This document shows positions 43,020-50,490 of a stretch of 64,000 nucleotides of DNA, piece after piece; positions within the stretch are counted from its first letter, which is position 1, and every line of letters begins with the position of its first letter. This DNA is from Arthrobacter hankyongi (GTDB lineage Bacteria; Actinomycetota; Actinomycetes; Actinomycetales; Micrococcaceae). Position numbers and translations under genes: made by a program. Location: positions 124,001-188,000 of the forward strand of contig NZ_JAKLTQ010000004.1 in the NCBI RefSeq assembly GCF_022012395.1, given 5' to 3'. The notes beneath the pieces were generated by a model, which ran no database searches, was not told the origin of the DNA, and saw only the letters and a program-made list of their open reading frames with translations.

Positions 43020-43523
43020 TCAGTCCCCGTTGAAGGCCACGCGCTGGAGCAGCGACCGCAGCGTGTCACGTTCGGCCGTGCTGAGCCGGCGCAGTGATTG
43101 GGCCTCTGATTCGCGCACAATGGCAGCCGCCGCCCGGTACAGCCGGCGTCCGGCGGCGGTGGCCGCGATGACTTTGGAGCGGCGGTCCCGCGGGTCCGCT
43201 TCCCGGGTGACCGCGCCGCGCTTTTCGAGCTGGTCCACCAACGAGACGATCTGGCTGGGATCCAGGCTCAGGAAGTCCGCGAGTTCGCGCTGCGAGGGGT
43301 TCTCTCCGCTGCAGGCCAGCGAGAGGACGGAATAGGAACGGACCTTCAGGTCCAGGTCCGCCAGCAGTTGGTTGGCCCGCCCGGAACCCAGGGACCGCGC
43401 CCGCGCCGTGAGGAATTCGACTTCGGCGGCCAGTTCGGTGCCCTGCAGCCGCTCGATGCCGGAGTGTGGGGAGGCCGATGCCTCCTGCTGTGCTCCGGGG
43501 GCCTCCGTTGGCTGTGCGGACAT
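43020..43523 (-). CDS. MarR-family transcriptional regulator
   Basis: A 167-residue wHTH regulator. The recognition region is PSQRELADFLSLDPSQIVSLVDQLEKRGAVTREADPRDRRSKVIAATAAGRRL, the standard MarR wing with DxRxR. A ~30-residue polar N-terminus precedes the helical dimerisation part. It is divergent from the SDR gene of the catabolic operon, with a 130-bp AT-richer region that holds a short inverted repeat. It very likely controls that operon and perhaps the ABC importer, responding to a substrate or acyl-CoA ligand. Confidence 0.9.
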   Translation of the reverse strand: MSAQPTEAPGAQQEASASPHSGIERLQGTELAAEVEFLTARARSLGSGRANQLLADLDLKVRSYSVLSLACSGENPSQRELADFLSLDPSQIVSLVDQLEKRGAVTREADPRDRRSKVIAATAAGRRLYRAAAAIVRESEAQSLRRLSTAERDTLRSLLQRVAFNGD

Positions 43524-43558
43524 GGTTCCTCGCTCTGGATGAGTAGAAAAAACTAATG

Positions 43559-43573
43559 ATTGACTTTTTCAAT
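43559..43573. promoter_or_regulatory. Probable MarR operator
   Basis: ATTGA-N5-TCAAT lies 35 bp upstream of the MarR start and 80 bp upstream of the SDR start. Further copies of the half-site occur (TCATTGAA near 43586). Typical size and place for a MarR box in a divergent promoter. Confidence 0.6.
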
Positions 43574-43653
43574 GGTATAGGTTGTCATTGAATTTAGATC
43601 AGCATATCGCCAATACCCGGAGCAGGGAACCGGGAAAAGCAAAGGAGTTTGAG

Positions 43654-44601
43654 ATGTCTTCGACCATGAATCTGACTGGGAAAGTCGCGATCGTAACCGG
43701 CAGCGGCCGGGGCCTGGGCCTGGCCTACGCGCGGGAACTGGCCGCCCGGGGTGCCGCCGTCGTCGTCAACGATGTCGACGCGGCCGTGGCGGACGAGGCG
43801 GTGGCTGCGATCACAGCCGGCGGCGGCCGGGCCGTTGCAGTTGCCGCCGCCGTCGGATCCACCGAAACCGCCAAGGCCCTGGTGGCCGCCGCGGTTCAGA
43901 ACTTCGGCCGGCTGGACATCCTGGTCACCAACGCCGGGGTGCTGCGGGACAAGTCCCTGCTGAAGATGACCGACGAGGACTTCGACCTGGTCATCAACGT
44001 GCACCTGCGCGGCACCTTCACCTGCGTGCGCGAGGCCTACGCGTACTTCAAGGAGAACAACGTGGCCGGGCGGATCATCGCCATCGGCTCCCCGACGGGC
44101 CAGCGCGGGAACTTCGGGCAGACCAACTACGCCGCGGCCAAGGCCGGCATCGTGGGCATGGTGCGCACCTGGGCGCTGGAGATGAAGCGCGCCGGGGTCA
44201 CCGCCAACGCCGTGATCCCGGTGGCCGCGACGGCCATGACCAAGACCGTGCCGTTCTTCGCCAAGGCGGTGGAGGCTGAGGAGGCCGGCGAGGCCATGCC
44301 GGAGTTCTTCCGCAAGGAACTGGGTTTCGGCACCGCGTCCGACGTCGCGCCGCTGGTCGCCTTCCTGGCCTCCGACGCTGCCTCGGACGTTACCGGCCAG
44401 GCCATCGGCGTCGGCGGGGACCGGCTGCAGCTGTGGAGCCATCCGGAGGCTGTGGCCACCGAGTACCGCGACGGCGGCTGGAGCTTTGAGGCGCTGGCGG
44501 AGCAGTTCGGCGCCCTCTTCGGGGACAAGCTGCAGTCCGTGGGCGAGTCCTTCCCCGAACTGCCGGCCGAGCTGCAGCCGGAACCGGCGGGGACCAAGTA
44601 G
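43654..44601 (+). CDS. SDR-family dehydrogenase (3-hydroxyacyl-CoA-type)
   Basis: A 315-residue NAD(P)-dependent dehydrogenase. TGSGRGLGLA (residues 15-24) binds the cofactor, D42 of NDVDAA suggests NAD, NAG at 93-95, and the catalytic set is S146, Y159, K163 (IGSPTGQ ... TNYAAAK). Overall it resembles the dehydrogenase part of peroxisomal multifunctional enzyme 2. The ATG at 43654 follows AAAGGAG; an upstream frame to 43582 has no ribosome site. First gene of the operon SDR-amidohydrolase-ACAD-MaoC-binding protein. Confidence 0.88.
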   Translation: MSSTMNLTGKVAIVTGSGRGLGLAYARELAARGAAVVVNDVDAAVADEAVAAITAGGGRAVAVAAAVGSTETAKALVAAAVQNFGRLDILVTNAGVLRDKSLLKMTDEDFDLVINVHLRGTFTCVREAYAYFKENNVAGRIIAIGSPTGQRGNFGQTNYAAAKAGIVGMVRTWALEMKRAGVTANAVIPVAATAMTKTVPFFAKAVEAEEAGEAMPEFFRKELGFGTASDVAPLVAFLASDAASDVTGQAIGVGGDRLQLWSHPEAVATEYRDGGWSFEALAEQFGALFGDKLQSVGESFPELPAELQPEPAGTK

Positions 44602-44603
44602 CC

Positions 44604-45509
44604 GTGGCACCGGTGCGCTACGAACCGGCGCTGGACGTCGCGTCGCTGGCCGCGATCGACATGCACGTGCATGTCGAGGCGGACAGCCACGGCCACCTCT
44701 CGCTGCCGCAGCCGCTGATGGAGGCCTCGGGCAAGTACTTCAGGGCCGCGGACCGGACCCCGTCGCTGGATTCGATCGCGGAGACCTACCGGGGGCTGAA
44801 CATGGCCGCGGTGGTCTTCACCGTCGACGCCCGGACCCGGCTGGGGCACGAGCCGAACAGCATCGAGGAAATCGCCGAGGGCGCGGCACGCAACAACGAC
44901 GTGCTGATCCCGTTCGGCTCGGTGGACCCGCTCACCGGCGCGGACGCGATCGACCGGGCCAGGCGCCTGGCCGGGGACTGGGGGGTGCGCGGGTTTAAGT
45001 TCCATCCGAGCCTGCAGGGCTTCAACCCCGCCGACGAACGGTTCTACCCGCTCTGGGAGGCGCTGCAGGAGCTCGGCCTGCCGGCGGTCTTCCACACCGG
45101 GCAGAACGGCATGGGCGCCGGCCTGCCCGGCGGCGCCGGGATCAAGCTGGGCTACTCCAACCCGCTGCTGCTGGACGAGGTCGCGGCGGACTTCCCGGAC
45201 CTGCAGATCATCATGGCCCACCCCTCGGTGCCGTGGCAGGACGAGGCCAACTCGATCGCCACGCACAAGGCGAACGTGTTCATCGACCTCTCCGGCTGGT
45301 CCCCGAGGTACTTCCCGCAGTCCCTGGTGAAGCTCGCCGGCTCGGTGCTGCAGGACAAGGTGCTCTTCGGCACCGACTTCCCGCTGATCACCCCGGCCAA
45401 ATGGCTGGACGCCTTCGCGGAACTGCCGATCAGGGACGAGGTCCGGCCCAAGATCCTCAAGCACAACGCCGTAAAGCTGCTGGGACTGGAGGACCATGGT
45501 GAGCGTTGA
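44604..45509 (+). CDS. Amidohydrolase-family (ACMSD-like) metal-dependent hydrolase or decarboxylase
   Basis: A 301-residue TIM-barrel protein. It shows IDMHVHVEAD (HxH metal ligands), FHPSLQGFNP, the metal-site His in VFHTGQ and AHPSVPW, and a late Asp in LFGTDFPLI. This is the amidohydrolase_2 group, which includes decarboxylases of aromatic or unsaturated acids and lactonases. GTG start, 2 bp after the SDR stop. It overlaps the next gene by 14 bases. Substrate is unknown, but with CoA enzymes around it, decarboxylation or ring-product hydrolysis fits. Confidence 0.82.
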   Translation: MAPVRYEPALDVASLAAIDMHVHVEADSHGHLSLPQPLMEASGKYFRAADRTPSLDSIAETYRGLNMAAVVFTVDARTRLGHEPNSIEEIAEGAARNNDVLIPFGSVDPLTGADAIDRARRLAGDWGVRGFKFHPSLQGFNPADERFYPLWEALQELGLPAVFHTGQNGMGAGLPGGAGIKLGYSNPLLLDEVAADFPDLQIIMAHPSVPWQDEANSIATHKANVFIDLSGWSPRYFPQSLVKLAGSVLQDKVLFGTDFPLITPAKWLDAFAELPIRDEVRPKILKHNAVKLLGLEDHGER

Positions 45510-46701
45510 CCTTGAAACCACCGAGCAGACCCGGCTGTACGACGATTGCGACTATTACGACGCCGAGTCCCTGCTCACCCCGGACGAGCGCCGGGTGCTG
45601 GGCCGGCTGCGCCGCTTCCTCGACGAGGAAGCCCGGCCGCTGCTGGCGGACTACTGGGAGCGCGGCGAATTTCCGCACCAGCTCGCCGAGCCGCTGGTGC
45701 GCCTGGACCTGATGGAACCTGCCGAGCTGGCCGCCAACGGTCCTGCCCGCGGCATCTACCACGGCTTCCGGAACTTCGAACTGGCCCGCACGGACGCGTC
45801 CCTGGCCACCTTCTACAACGCCCAGTCCGGGCTCTTCCGCACTGCGGTCCGGCTGGGTGCGTCCCAGGAGCAGGCGAAGGAATGGCTGCCCAAGGTCGTC
45901 GACTTCTCCCTCAAGGGTGTCTTTGCGCTCACCGAGCCGGCGTCCGGCTCGGATATCGCCGGCGGCCTGTCGACGACGGCGCGGCGCGAGGGCGCCGGAT
46001 GGGTGCTCGACGGCGAAAAGCGCTGGATCGGCGGCGCCGGGTCCGCCGACGTGCTGGCCGTGTTCGCCCGCGACGTCGCCGACGGTCAGGTCAAATGCTT
46101 CCTGGTGGAGCGCGAGGCCCCGGGCGTCACACTGGAGAAAATCCACGGCAAGACCGCGCTGCGCATGATGCAGAACGCCCACATCACGCTCGAGGGCGTG
46201 CGGGTGGCCGAATCCATGCGGCTGCACAAGGTCAACTCCTTCAAGGACGTGGCAGCCATGCTGCGGGCGATGCGCTCGGACGTGGCCTGGATCGCCGCCG
46301 GCATGCAGGCCGGCGCCTTCGAGGCCGCCCTGCGTTATGTCGCCGGCCGGGAGCAGTTCGGCCGTCCGCTCGCCGCGTTCCAGCTGGTCCAGGAAAAGCT
46401 GGCCCGGATGCTCGGCAACGTGACCTCCTCCCTCTCGCTGGTGGTCCGGCTCACCGAGCAGCAGTCCAAGGGGATCTACCGGGACCAGGACTCCGCCCTG
46501 GCCAAGATGCAGGTCTGCCTGCAGCTGCGCGAGACCGTGGCGCTGGCCCGCGAAGTGGTCGGCGGCAACGGGATCACGCTGGACACCGACGTCGCGCGGT
46601 TCCACGCCGACGCCGAGGCCGTCTACTCCTACGAAGGCACCCACGAAATCAATGCGCTGGTGGTCGGCCGGGCCATCACCGGCCTGGGCGCCTTCCGCTG
46701 A
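45496..46701 (+). CDS. Acyl-CoA dehydrogenase (glutaryl-CoA-dehydrogenase-like)
   Basis: A 401-residue flavoprotein. ALTEPASGSDIAGGLSTTARR is the FAD/substrate signature, and YSYEGTHEINALVVGRAITG carries E380, the catalytic base at the position used by most short-chain and glutaryl-CoA dehydrogenases. Early YYDAESLLTPDERRVLGRLRRFL resembles glutaryl-CoA dehydrogenase-like members. Start ATG 45496 overlaps the preceding gene. It should oxidise the CoA thioester of the operon's substrate, with MaoC and SDR acting after. Confidence 0.9.
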   Translation: MVSVDLETTEQTRLYDDCDYYDAESLLTPDERRVLGRLRRFLDEEARPLLADYWERGEFPHQLAEPLVRLDLMEPAELAANGPARGIYHGFRNFELARTDASLATFYNAQSGLFRTAVRLGASQEQAKEWLPKVVDFSLKGVFALTEPASGSDIAGGLSTTARREGAGWVLDGEKRWIGGAGSADVLAVFARDVADGQVKCFLVEREAPGVTLEKIHGKTALRMMQNAHITLEGVRVAESMRLHKVNSFKDVAAMLRAMRSDVAWIAAGMQAGAFEAALRYVAGREQFGRPLAAFQLVQEKLARMLGNVTSSLSLVVRLTEQQSKGIYRDQDSALAKMQVCLQLRETVALAREVVGGNGITLDTDVARFHADAEAVYSYEGTHEINALVVGRAITGLGAFR

Positions 46702-46732
46702 CCACAAATCCACCAACCCAAAGGGGAAAACC

Positions 46733-47188
46733 ATGAGCAAGACAGTTGTGAGCTTTGAGGAACTGGCCGGCCTGGCCGGCAAGGACCTGGGTTACACCGA
46801 CTACATCGAGATCACCCAGGACCAGATCAACACCTTCGCCGACGCCACGGATGACCACCAGTGGATCCACACGGACCCTCAGAAGGCCAAGGACGGACCC
46901 TTCGGCGCCCCCATCGCGCACGGCTTCCTGACCCTGTCCCTGATCATCCCGCTGTGGAGCGAACTGTTCGACGTCGACGGTGTCAAGACCAAGGTCAACT
47001 ACGGCCTGGACCGGGTGCGCTTCACCAATCCGGTCAAGGTCGGCGCCAAGGTCCGGCTGCACTCGGTCATCGCCGAGGTCGCCGAGGTCAAGGGCGGCGT
47101 GCAGATCAAGACCGCGAACACCATCGAGATCGAAGGCGAGGAACGCCCCGCCGTCGTCGCCGAGTTCCTGGCCCGCTTCTACGCCTAG
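46733..47188 (+). CDS. MaoC-like (R)-enoyl-CoA hydratase
   Basis: A 151-residue hotdog-fold hydratase. TFADATDDHQWIHTDPQKA (about 34-52) provides the D-x4-H catalytic pair, followed by PFGAPIAHGFLTLSL, the hallmark of MaoC and PhaJ. It would hydrate the product of the acyl-CoA dehydrogenase to a 3-hydroxyacyl-CoA for the SDR. ATG 46733 with AAGGGGAAAA upstream. It lies between the dehydrogenase and a second solute-binding protein gene. Confidence 0.92.
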   Translation: MSKTVVSFEELAGLAGKDLGYTDYIEITQDQINTFADATDDHQWIHTDPQKAKDGPFGAPIAHGFLTLSLIIPLWSELFDVDGVKTKVNYGLDRVRFTNPVKVGAKVRLHSVIAEVAEVKGGVQIKTANTIEIEGEERPAVVAEFLARFYA

Positions 47189-47252
47189 GACCCTGCGGGC
47201 CGCAGCGCCCGCGCAGCCTATCCACCACCTGCCATCAAGGAAGATGAACGCA

Positions 47253-48245
47253 ATGAAAAAGCACCTTGCCAAGTTGCTCGCCGGCGGCGCGATCGCCGCG
47301 CTGGCCCTGACCGGCTGCGCCTCCGGCTCGCCGTCGGGCTCCTCTGCCGCCACCGAGGGCGCTTCCGGCAGCGCCGGCGGCGGCCTGAAGGACGTCACCG
47401 TCGGCGTGCTCTCCATCGCCCCCTCGGCCGCCATGCAGTACGGCATCGACGAAGGCATCTTCAAGGCCCACGGCCTCAATGTCACGCTTCAGCCCGGCAC
47501 CGGCGGTGCGGCCATGCTGCCGGCGGTGTCCACCGGGACCCTGAACTTCGCCGTCGGCAACCCGCTCTCCGTGATGACCGCGGCGACCAAGGGTCTGGAC
47601 ATGAAGATCGTCACCGGCTACTCGGATTCGAAGGCCGAGAGTGATGACATCAACGGCGTGGTGGTCAAGAAGGATTCCGGCATTACCAGCTGGAAGGACC
47701 TGGAAGGCAAGACCACCTCCGTCAACGCCCTCAAGACCCAGGGCGACCTGACGATCATGCAGAGCGCGAAGCTCGACGGCGCGGACCCGGCCAAGCTCAA
47801 GTTCAACGAGATGCCCTTCCAGGACATGGAGGCCCAGCTGGAGCGCGGCAACACCGACGCCATCTGGCTGCCCGAACCGTTCCTGAGCCGGGCACTGGCC
47901 GCCGGCAACACGCTGGTCGGCTACCCGAACCAGACCGCGGTGCCCGGACTGCCGACCATGGTGACCTTCTCGTCCGGCGCCTACGTCAAGGACAATCCGG
48001 AGGTTGTCGCCGACTTCAAGGCGGCGATGGAGGAGACGCTCGCCAAGGCGGAGGCCAACGGCGACGCCGTGCGTGCGCTGCTGCCGAAGTTCATGGGCAT
48101 GGACGCCGCCGTTGCCGAAAAGCTCAAGATGGAAACCTTCGACGCCGAGGTCAAGACCTCGCAGCTTCAGGAGCTGGGCAAGCTCATGGTCGAGTACAAG
48201 TTCGTCGACCAGGAGCCGGATGTGGCGGCCATGACGGTGCAGTAG
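47253..48245 (+). CDS. Second ABC solute-binding lipoprotein (NMT1/SsuA-like)
   Basis: A 330-residue binding protein. Signal MKKHLAKLLAGGAIAALALTGC ends in a lipobox (LTGC), and the linker CASGSPSGSS resembles that of the first binding protein. The mature region, VTVGVLSIAPSAAMQYGIDEGIFKAHGLNV, is of the same family. ATG 47253 is preferred (GGAAG nine bases upstream); ATG 47244 is an in-frame alternative with poor spacing. There is no permease here; it probably serves the ABC transporter encoded at 40327-42822, giving that pump two receptors. Confidence 0.88.
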   Translation: MKKHLAKLLAGGAIAALALTGCASGSPSGSSAATEGASGSAGGGLKDVTVGVLSIAPSAAMQYGIDEGIFKAHGLNVTLQPGTGGAAMLPAVSTGTLNFAVGNPLSVMTAATKGLDMKIVTGYSDSKAESDDINGVVVKKDSGITSWKDLEGKTTSVNALKTQGDLTIMQSAKLDGADPAKLKFNEMPFQDMEAQLERGNTDAIWLPEPFLSRALAAGNTLVGYPNQTAVPGLPTMVTFSSGAYVKDNPEVVADFKAAMEETLAKAEANGDAVRALLPKFMGMDAAVAEKLKMETFDAEVKTSQLQELGKLMVEYKFVDQEPDVAAMTVQ

Positions 48246-48270
48246 CCGCCGGCACGCAGCAGTAGCAGCG

Positions 48271-48301
48271 CAGGGGTCGTCCGTCTCGGACGGCCCCTGC
48301 C
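48271..48301 (+). terminator. Terminator of the catabolic operon
   Basis: A 14-bp stem (GCAGGGGTCGTCCG paired with CGGACGGCCCCTGC, one T-G wobble) with a three-base loop lies 26 bp past the second binding protein. Followed by CTCGTG rather than a T-run. Confidence 0.7.
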
Positions 48302-48329
48302 TCGTGCCGGCGCGGCGCGGGTCGGCGGC

Positions 48330-49163
48330 TCAGTGGCCGAAGACGTCCGCGTCCAGCAGGCCGGTTTCCCCGCTGTTCAGCGCACTGAGCGAATCGAGCT
48401 CCTCGCCGGTGAGCACAAAGTCGAAGATCCCCAGGTTCTCCGCCAGCCGGTCCGGATGTGACGACTTGGGGATGGCCACGTTCCCCACCAAGGTGTGCCA
48501 GCGCAGCACGATCTGGGCCGGGGTCCGCCCGTACCGTTCGGCCAGGGCCGTGACGGCAGGCTCCTGTAGCAGGGCTCCGCCGCGGCCCAGCGGGCTCCAG
48601 GCCTCGGTCACGATCCCGTGCTGGCGGTGCAGCTCCACGATGTCCGGCCGGGTATGCAGCGGATCGAGCTGGACCTGGTTGACGTCCGGCACCAGCCCCG
48701 AATCGAAAAGGCGCCGCAGGTGGGCGGTCTTGAAATTGGACACGCCGAGGGCGCGGATGCGTCCGTCGGCCAGCAGCTTGGTCATCCCGGCCACGGCGTC
48801 CACGTAGCGGTCCTGCTCCGGCACCGGCCAGTGCACCATCAGCAGATCGATGTAGTCGACCCCCAGCCGCCGGGCGCTGGCCTCGAAAGCCTCCTCCACG
48901 CCGTCGTAGCTGTGCCACTGCTTGTTGAACTTGGTGGTGATGAAGATGTCCTCGCGCGGCACCGAACTGTGTTTGACCGCGACGCCGACGCCGGGCTCGT
49001 TGGCGTAGTTTTCGGCCGTGTCGATCAGCCGGTAGCCCAGCTCCAGGGCCGCCTCCACCACCTCGGCCGCCTCGGCATTTTCCATCGGCCAGGTACCCAG
49101 GCCGAGCAACGGCATTTTGGCGCCATTACGCAGGGTTACAACGGGGGCCAGCTCAACATTCAC
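48330..49163 (-). CDS. Aldo/keto reductase
   Basis: A 277-residue NADPH-dependent carbonyl reductase of the AKR5 (2,5-diketogluconate reductase-like) type. The catalytic tetrad is visible: D48, Y53 (LIDTAENYANE), K78 (ITTKFNK) and H111 (LMVHWP). The NADPH loop is IPKSSHPDRLAENL. GTG start at 49163 with GGAGGA seven bases upstream; an upstream frame to 49376 covers a terminator and is rejected. It is convergent with the catabolic operon. Substrate unknown. Confidence 0.9.
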   Translation of the reverse strand: MNVELAPVVTLRNGAKMPLLGLGTWPMENAEAAEVVEAALELGYRLIDTAENYANEPGVGVAVKHSSVPREDIFITTKFNKQWHSYDGVEEAFEASARRLGVDYIDLLMVHWPVPEQDRYVDAVAGMTKLLADGRIRALGVSNFKTAHLRRLFDSGLVPDVNQVQLDPLHTRPDIVELHRQHGIVTEAWSPLGRGGALLQEPAVTALAERYGRTPAQIVLRWHTLVGNVAIPKSSHPDRLAENLGIFDFVLTGEELDSLSALNSGETGLLDADVFGH

Positions 49164-49269
49164 GGCGCAATCCTCCGGTCGGTGGGGGCAGCGGCGCAGC
49201 TGCCACCACCCAGCGTAGAGCGTGGGCGGCGGCAGTTGAAGCCCGGCGGTCCGCACCGGGCCCAAAGGA

Positions 49270-49326
49270 AAGCCGCTGCCCGTGGCCGCGTCCCGGGACG
49301 GAACAGGCGGCCACGGGCAGCGGCTT
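49270..49326 (-). terminator. Strong terminator between FMN reductase and aldo/keto reductase genes
   Basis: A 20-bp perfect stem encloses a 17-nt loop just past the FMN reductase stop; on the minus strand the stem is followed by TCCTTT. One of the longest perfect hairpins in the window. Confidence 0.88.
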
Positions 49327-49347
49327 GAGGCTGGGCCTGCAGGCAGG

Positions 49348-49908
49348 TCAGGCGTTGACCGGCTCCAGTGCGCCAATCAGGGCGGCGAGGACGCCGGCCA
49401 GTTCTGCCGCGGTCTCCTCGTGGTCCTTCGGGTGGGTCTCGGCGAAGTCCTGGAAGCGGCCGCCCACGGTCACCGAGGCATCCTCGAGCACCTTCGCGCC
49501 GGCCACGCCGAGGACCTTGCGGGCGTCGTCGTTGGCCCACTTGGCGCCGTACGGCGAGGGGGAGGCGCTGATGACGGCAGCGGGCAGATCCTTCACGGCG
49601 CCTGCGCCGTACGGGCGGGACAGCCAGTCGACGGCGTTGCTCAGCACGGCCGGGGTGGAGCCGTTGTACTCCGGAGTCACCAGGAGCAGGGCGCCGGCGG
49701 CCTTGGCGGCATCGCGCAGCGCCTGGGCGGCTGCCGGGACGGAGCCTTCCGCATCCAGGTCTTCGTTGTAGAACGGAACCTCGGCCAGGCCTTCGTAAAT
49801 GGTGACCTCGGTGCCTTCCGGGGCGAGGGCCGCAGCTGCCTCGGCCAGCTTGCGGTTGACCGACGCGCTGCGGAGGCTGCCGACGAGGGCGAGAATCTGG
49901 ATGCTCAT
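49348..49908 (-). CDS. NADPH-dependent FMN reductase
   Basis: A 186-residue flavodoxin-fold protein. GSLRSASVNRKLAE is the phosphate-binding loop for FMN, TPEYNGSTPAVLSNAVDWLSR is the family signature and SPSPYGAKW follows. It could supply reduced FMN to the LLM monooxygenases at 50491 and 57644, which need a separate reductase and have none in their own operons; this link is inferred. ATG 49908 is chosen for AGGAGAAAC upstream; the longer frame to 50052 would overlap the next gene. Confidence 0.88.
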   Translation of the reverse strand: MSIQILALVGSLRSASVNRKLAEAAAALAPEGTEVTIYEGLAEVPFYNEDLDAEGSVPAAAQALRDAAKAAGALLLVTPEYNGSTPAVLSNAVDWLSRPYGAGAVKDLPAAVISASPSPYGAKWANDDARKVLGVAGAKVLEDASVTVGGRFQDFAETHPKDHEETAAELAGVLAALIGALEPVNA

Positions 49909-50008
49909 GTTTCTCCTAGGGTGGTGCATGTTGCTACATTCACCGTCTATAACGAACCGGTGACACGTCATCATTCCCGGTGGGCTGCCAGGATCGCTGT
50001 GGGCTTGG

Positions 50009-50398
50009 TCACTCGGCGGGTTCCGCCGGTGTGGTGGTACCGCGCTGCTCAAGCCAGGCCTGCACGTCGGCGAGCCGGATCCGCCGGTGTGTGCCGCGGT
50101 ACTGGACCGGGATGCTGCCGTTGTCCGTCAGCCGGCGCATATAGGTCAGCGACACCCCTGCGGCCTCGGCCGCCTGTGAGGTGTTCAGCAGCTTCTCGGC
50201 GGAGGTGACCACCACCGCCTCGCCGCGGGCGAAGCGTTCCAGCAGGTCGACGACGGCGCCGGCGGCCTGCCCGGGCAGTCTTACCGTGGTGCCGTTGACG
50301 AAGACCGTCACATCCGCGCTGTCCTCGAGGGCACGGCGCAGCCTCAGCACCTCCTGCTCCGGCAGGGCGTCGGTGGTGCGGGGTTTGATCTGGGCCAT
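50009..50398 (-). CDS. Excisionase/MerR-like HTH protein (orphan antitoxin-like)
   Basis: A 129-residue DNA-binding protein. The C-terminal HTH reads LLNTSQAAEAAGVSLTYMRRLTDNGSIPVQYRGTHRRIRLADVQAWLEQR, the excisionase-type domain that is common in antitoxins and Xis-like proteins. The N-terminal ~70 residues (EQEVLRLRRALEDSADVTVFVNGTTVRLP) resemble antitoxin-type N-termini. In actinobacteria such genes are frequently followed by a PIN-domain toxin; here downstream (leftward) lies the FMN reductase, so it has no visible partner. It also lacks any adjacent integrase. Confidence 0.8.
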   Translation of the reverse strand: MAQIKPRTTDALPEQEVLRLRRALEDSADVTVFVNGTTVRLPGQAAGAVVDLLERFARGEAVVVTSAEKLLNTSQAAEAAGVSLTYMRRLTDNGSIPVQYRGTHRRIRLADVQAWLEQRGTTTPAEPAE

Positions 50399-50490
50399 GG
50401 CCCCAGCCTAGACGCCGAGGGCCCCGCTCCGAGCGAAGCGAGGTAAGCGAGCGGGCAGGGGTCCCCGGACGCTCGGCCGGCGGGGCGGGA

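Noticed and set aside
50009-50398. Excisionase of an integrated element
   Set aside because: No integrase, attachment-site duplication or mobile genes nearby.
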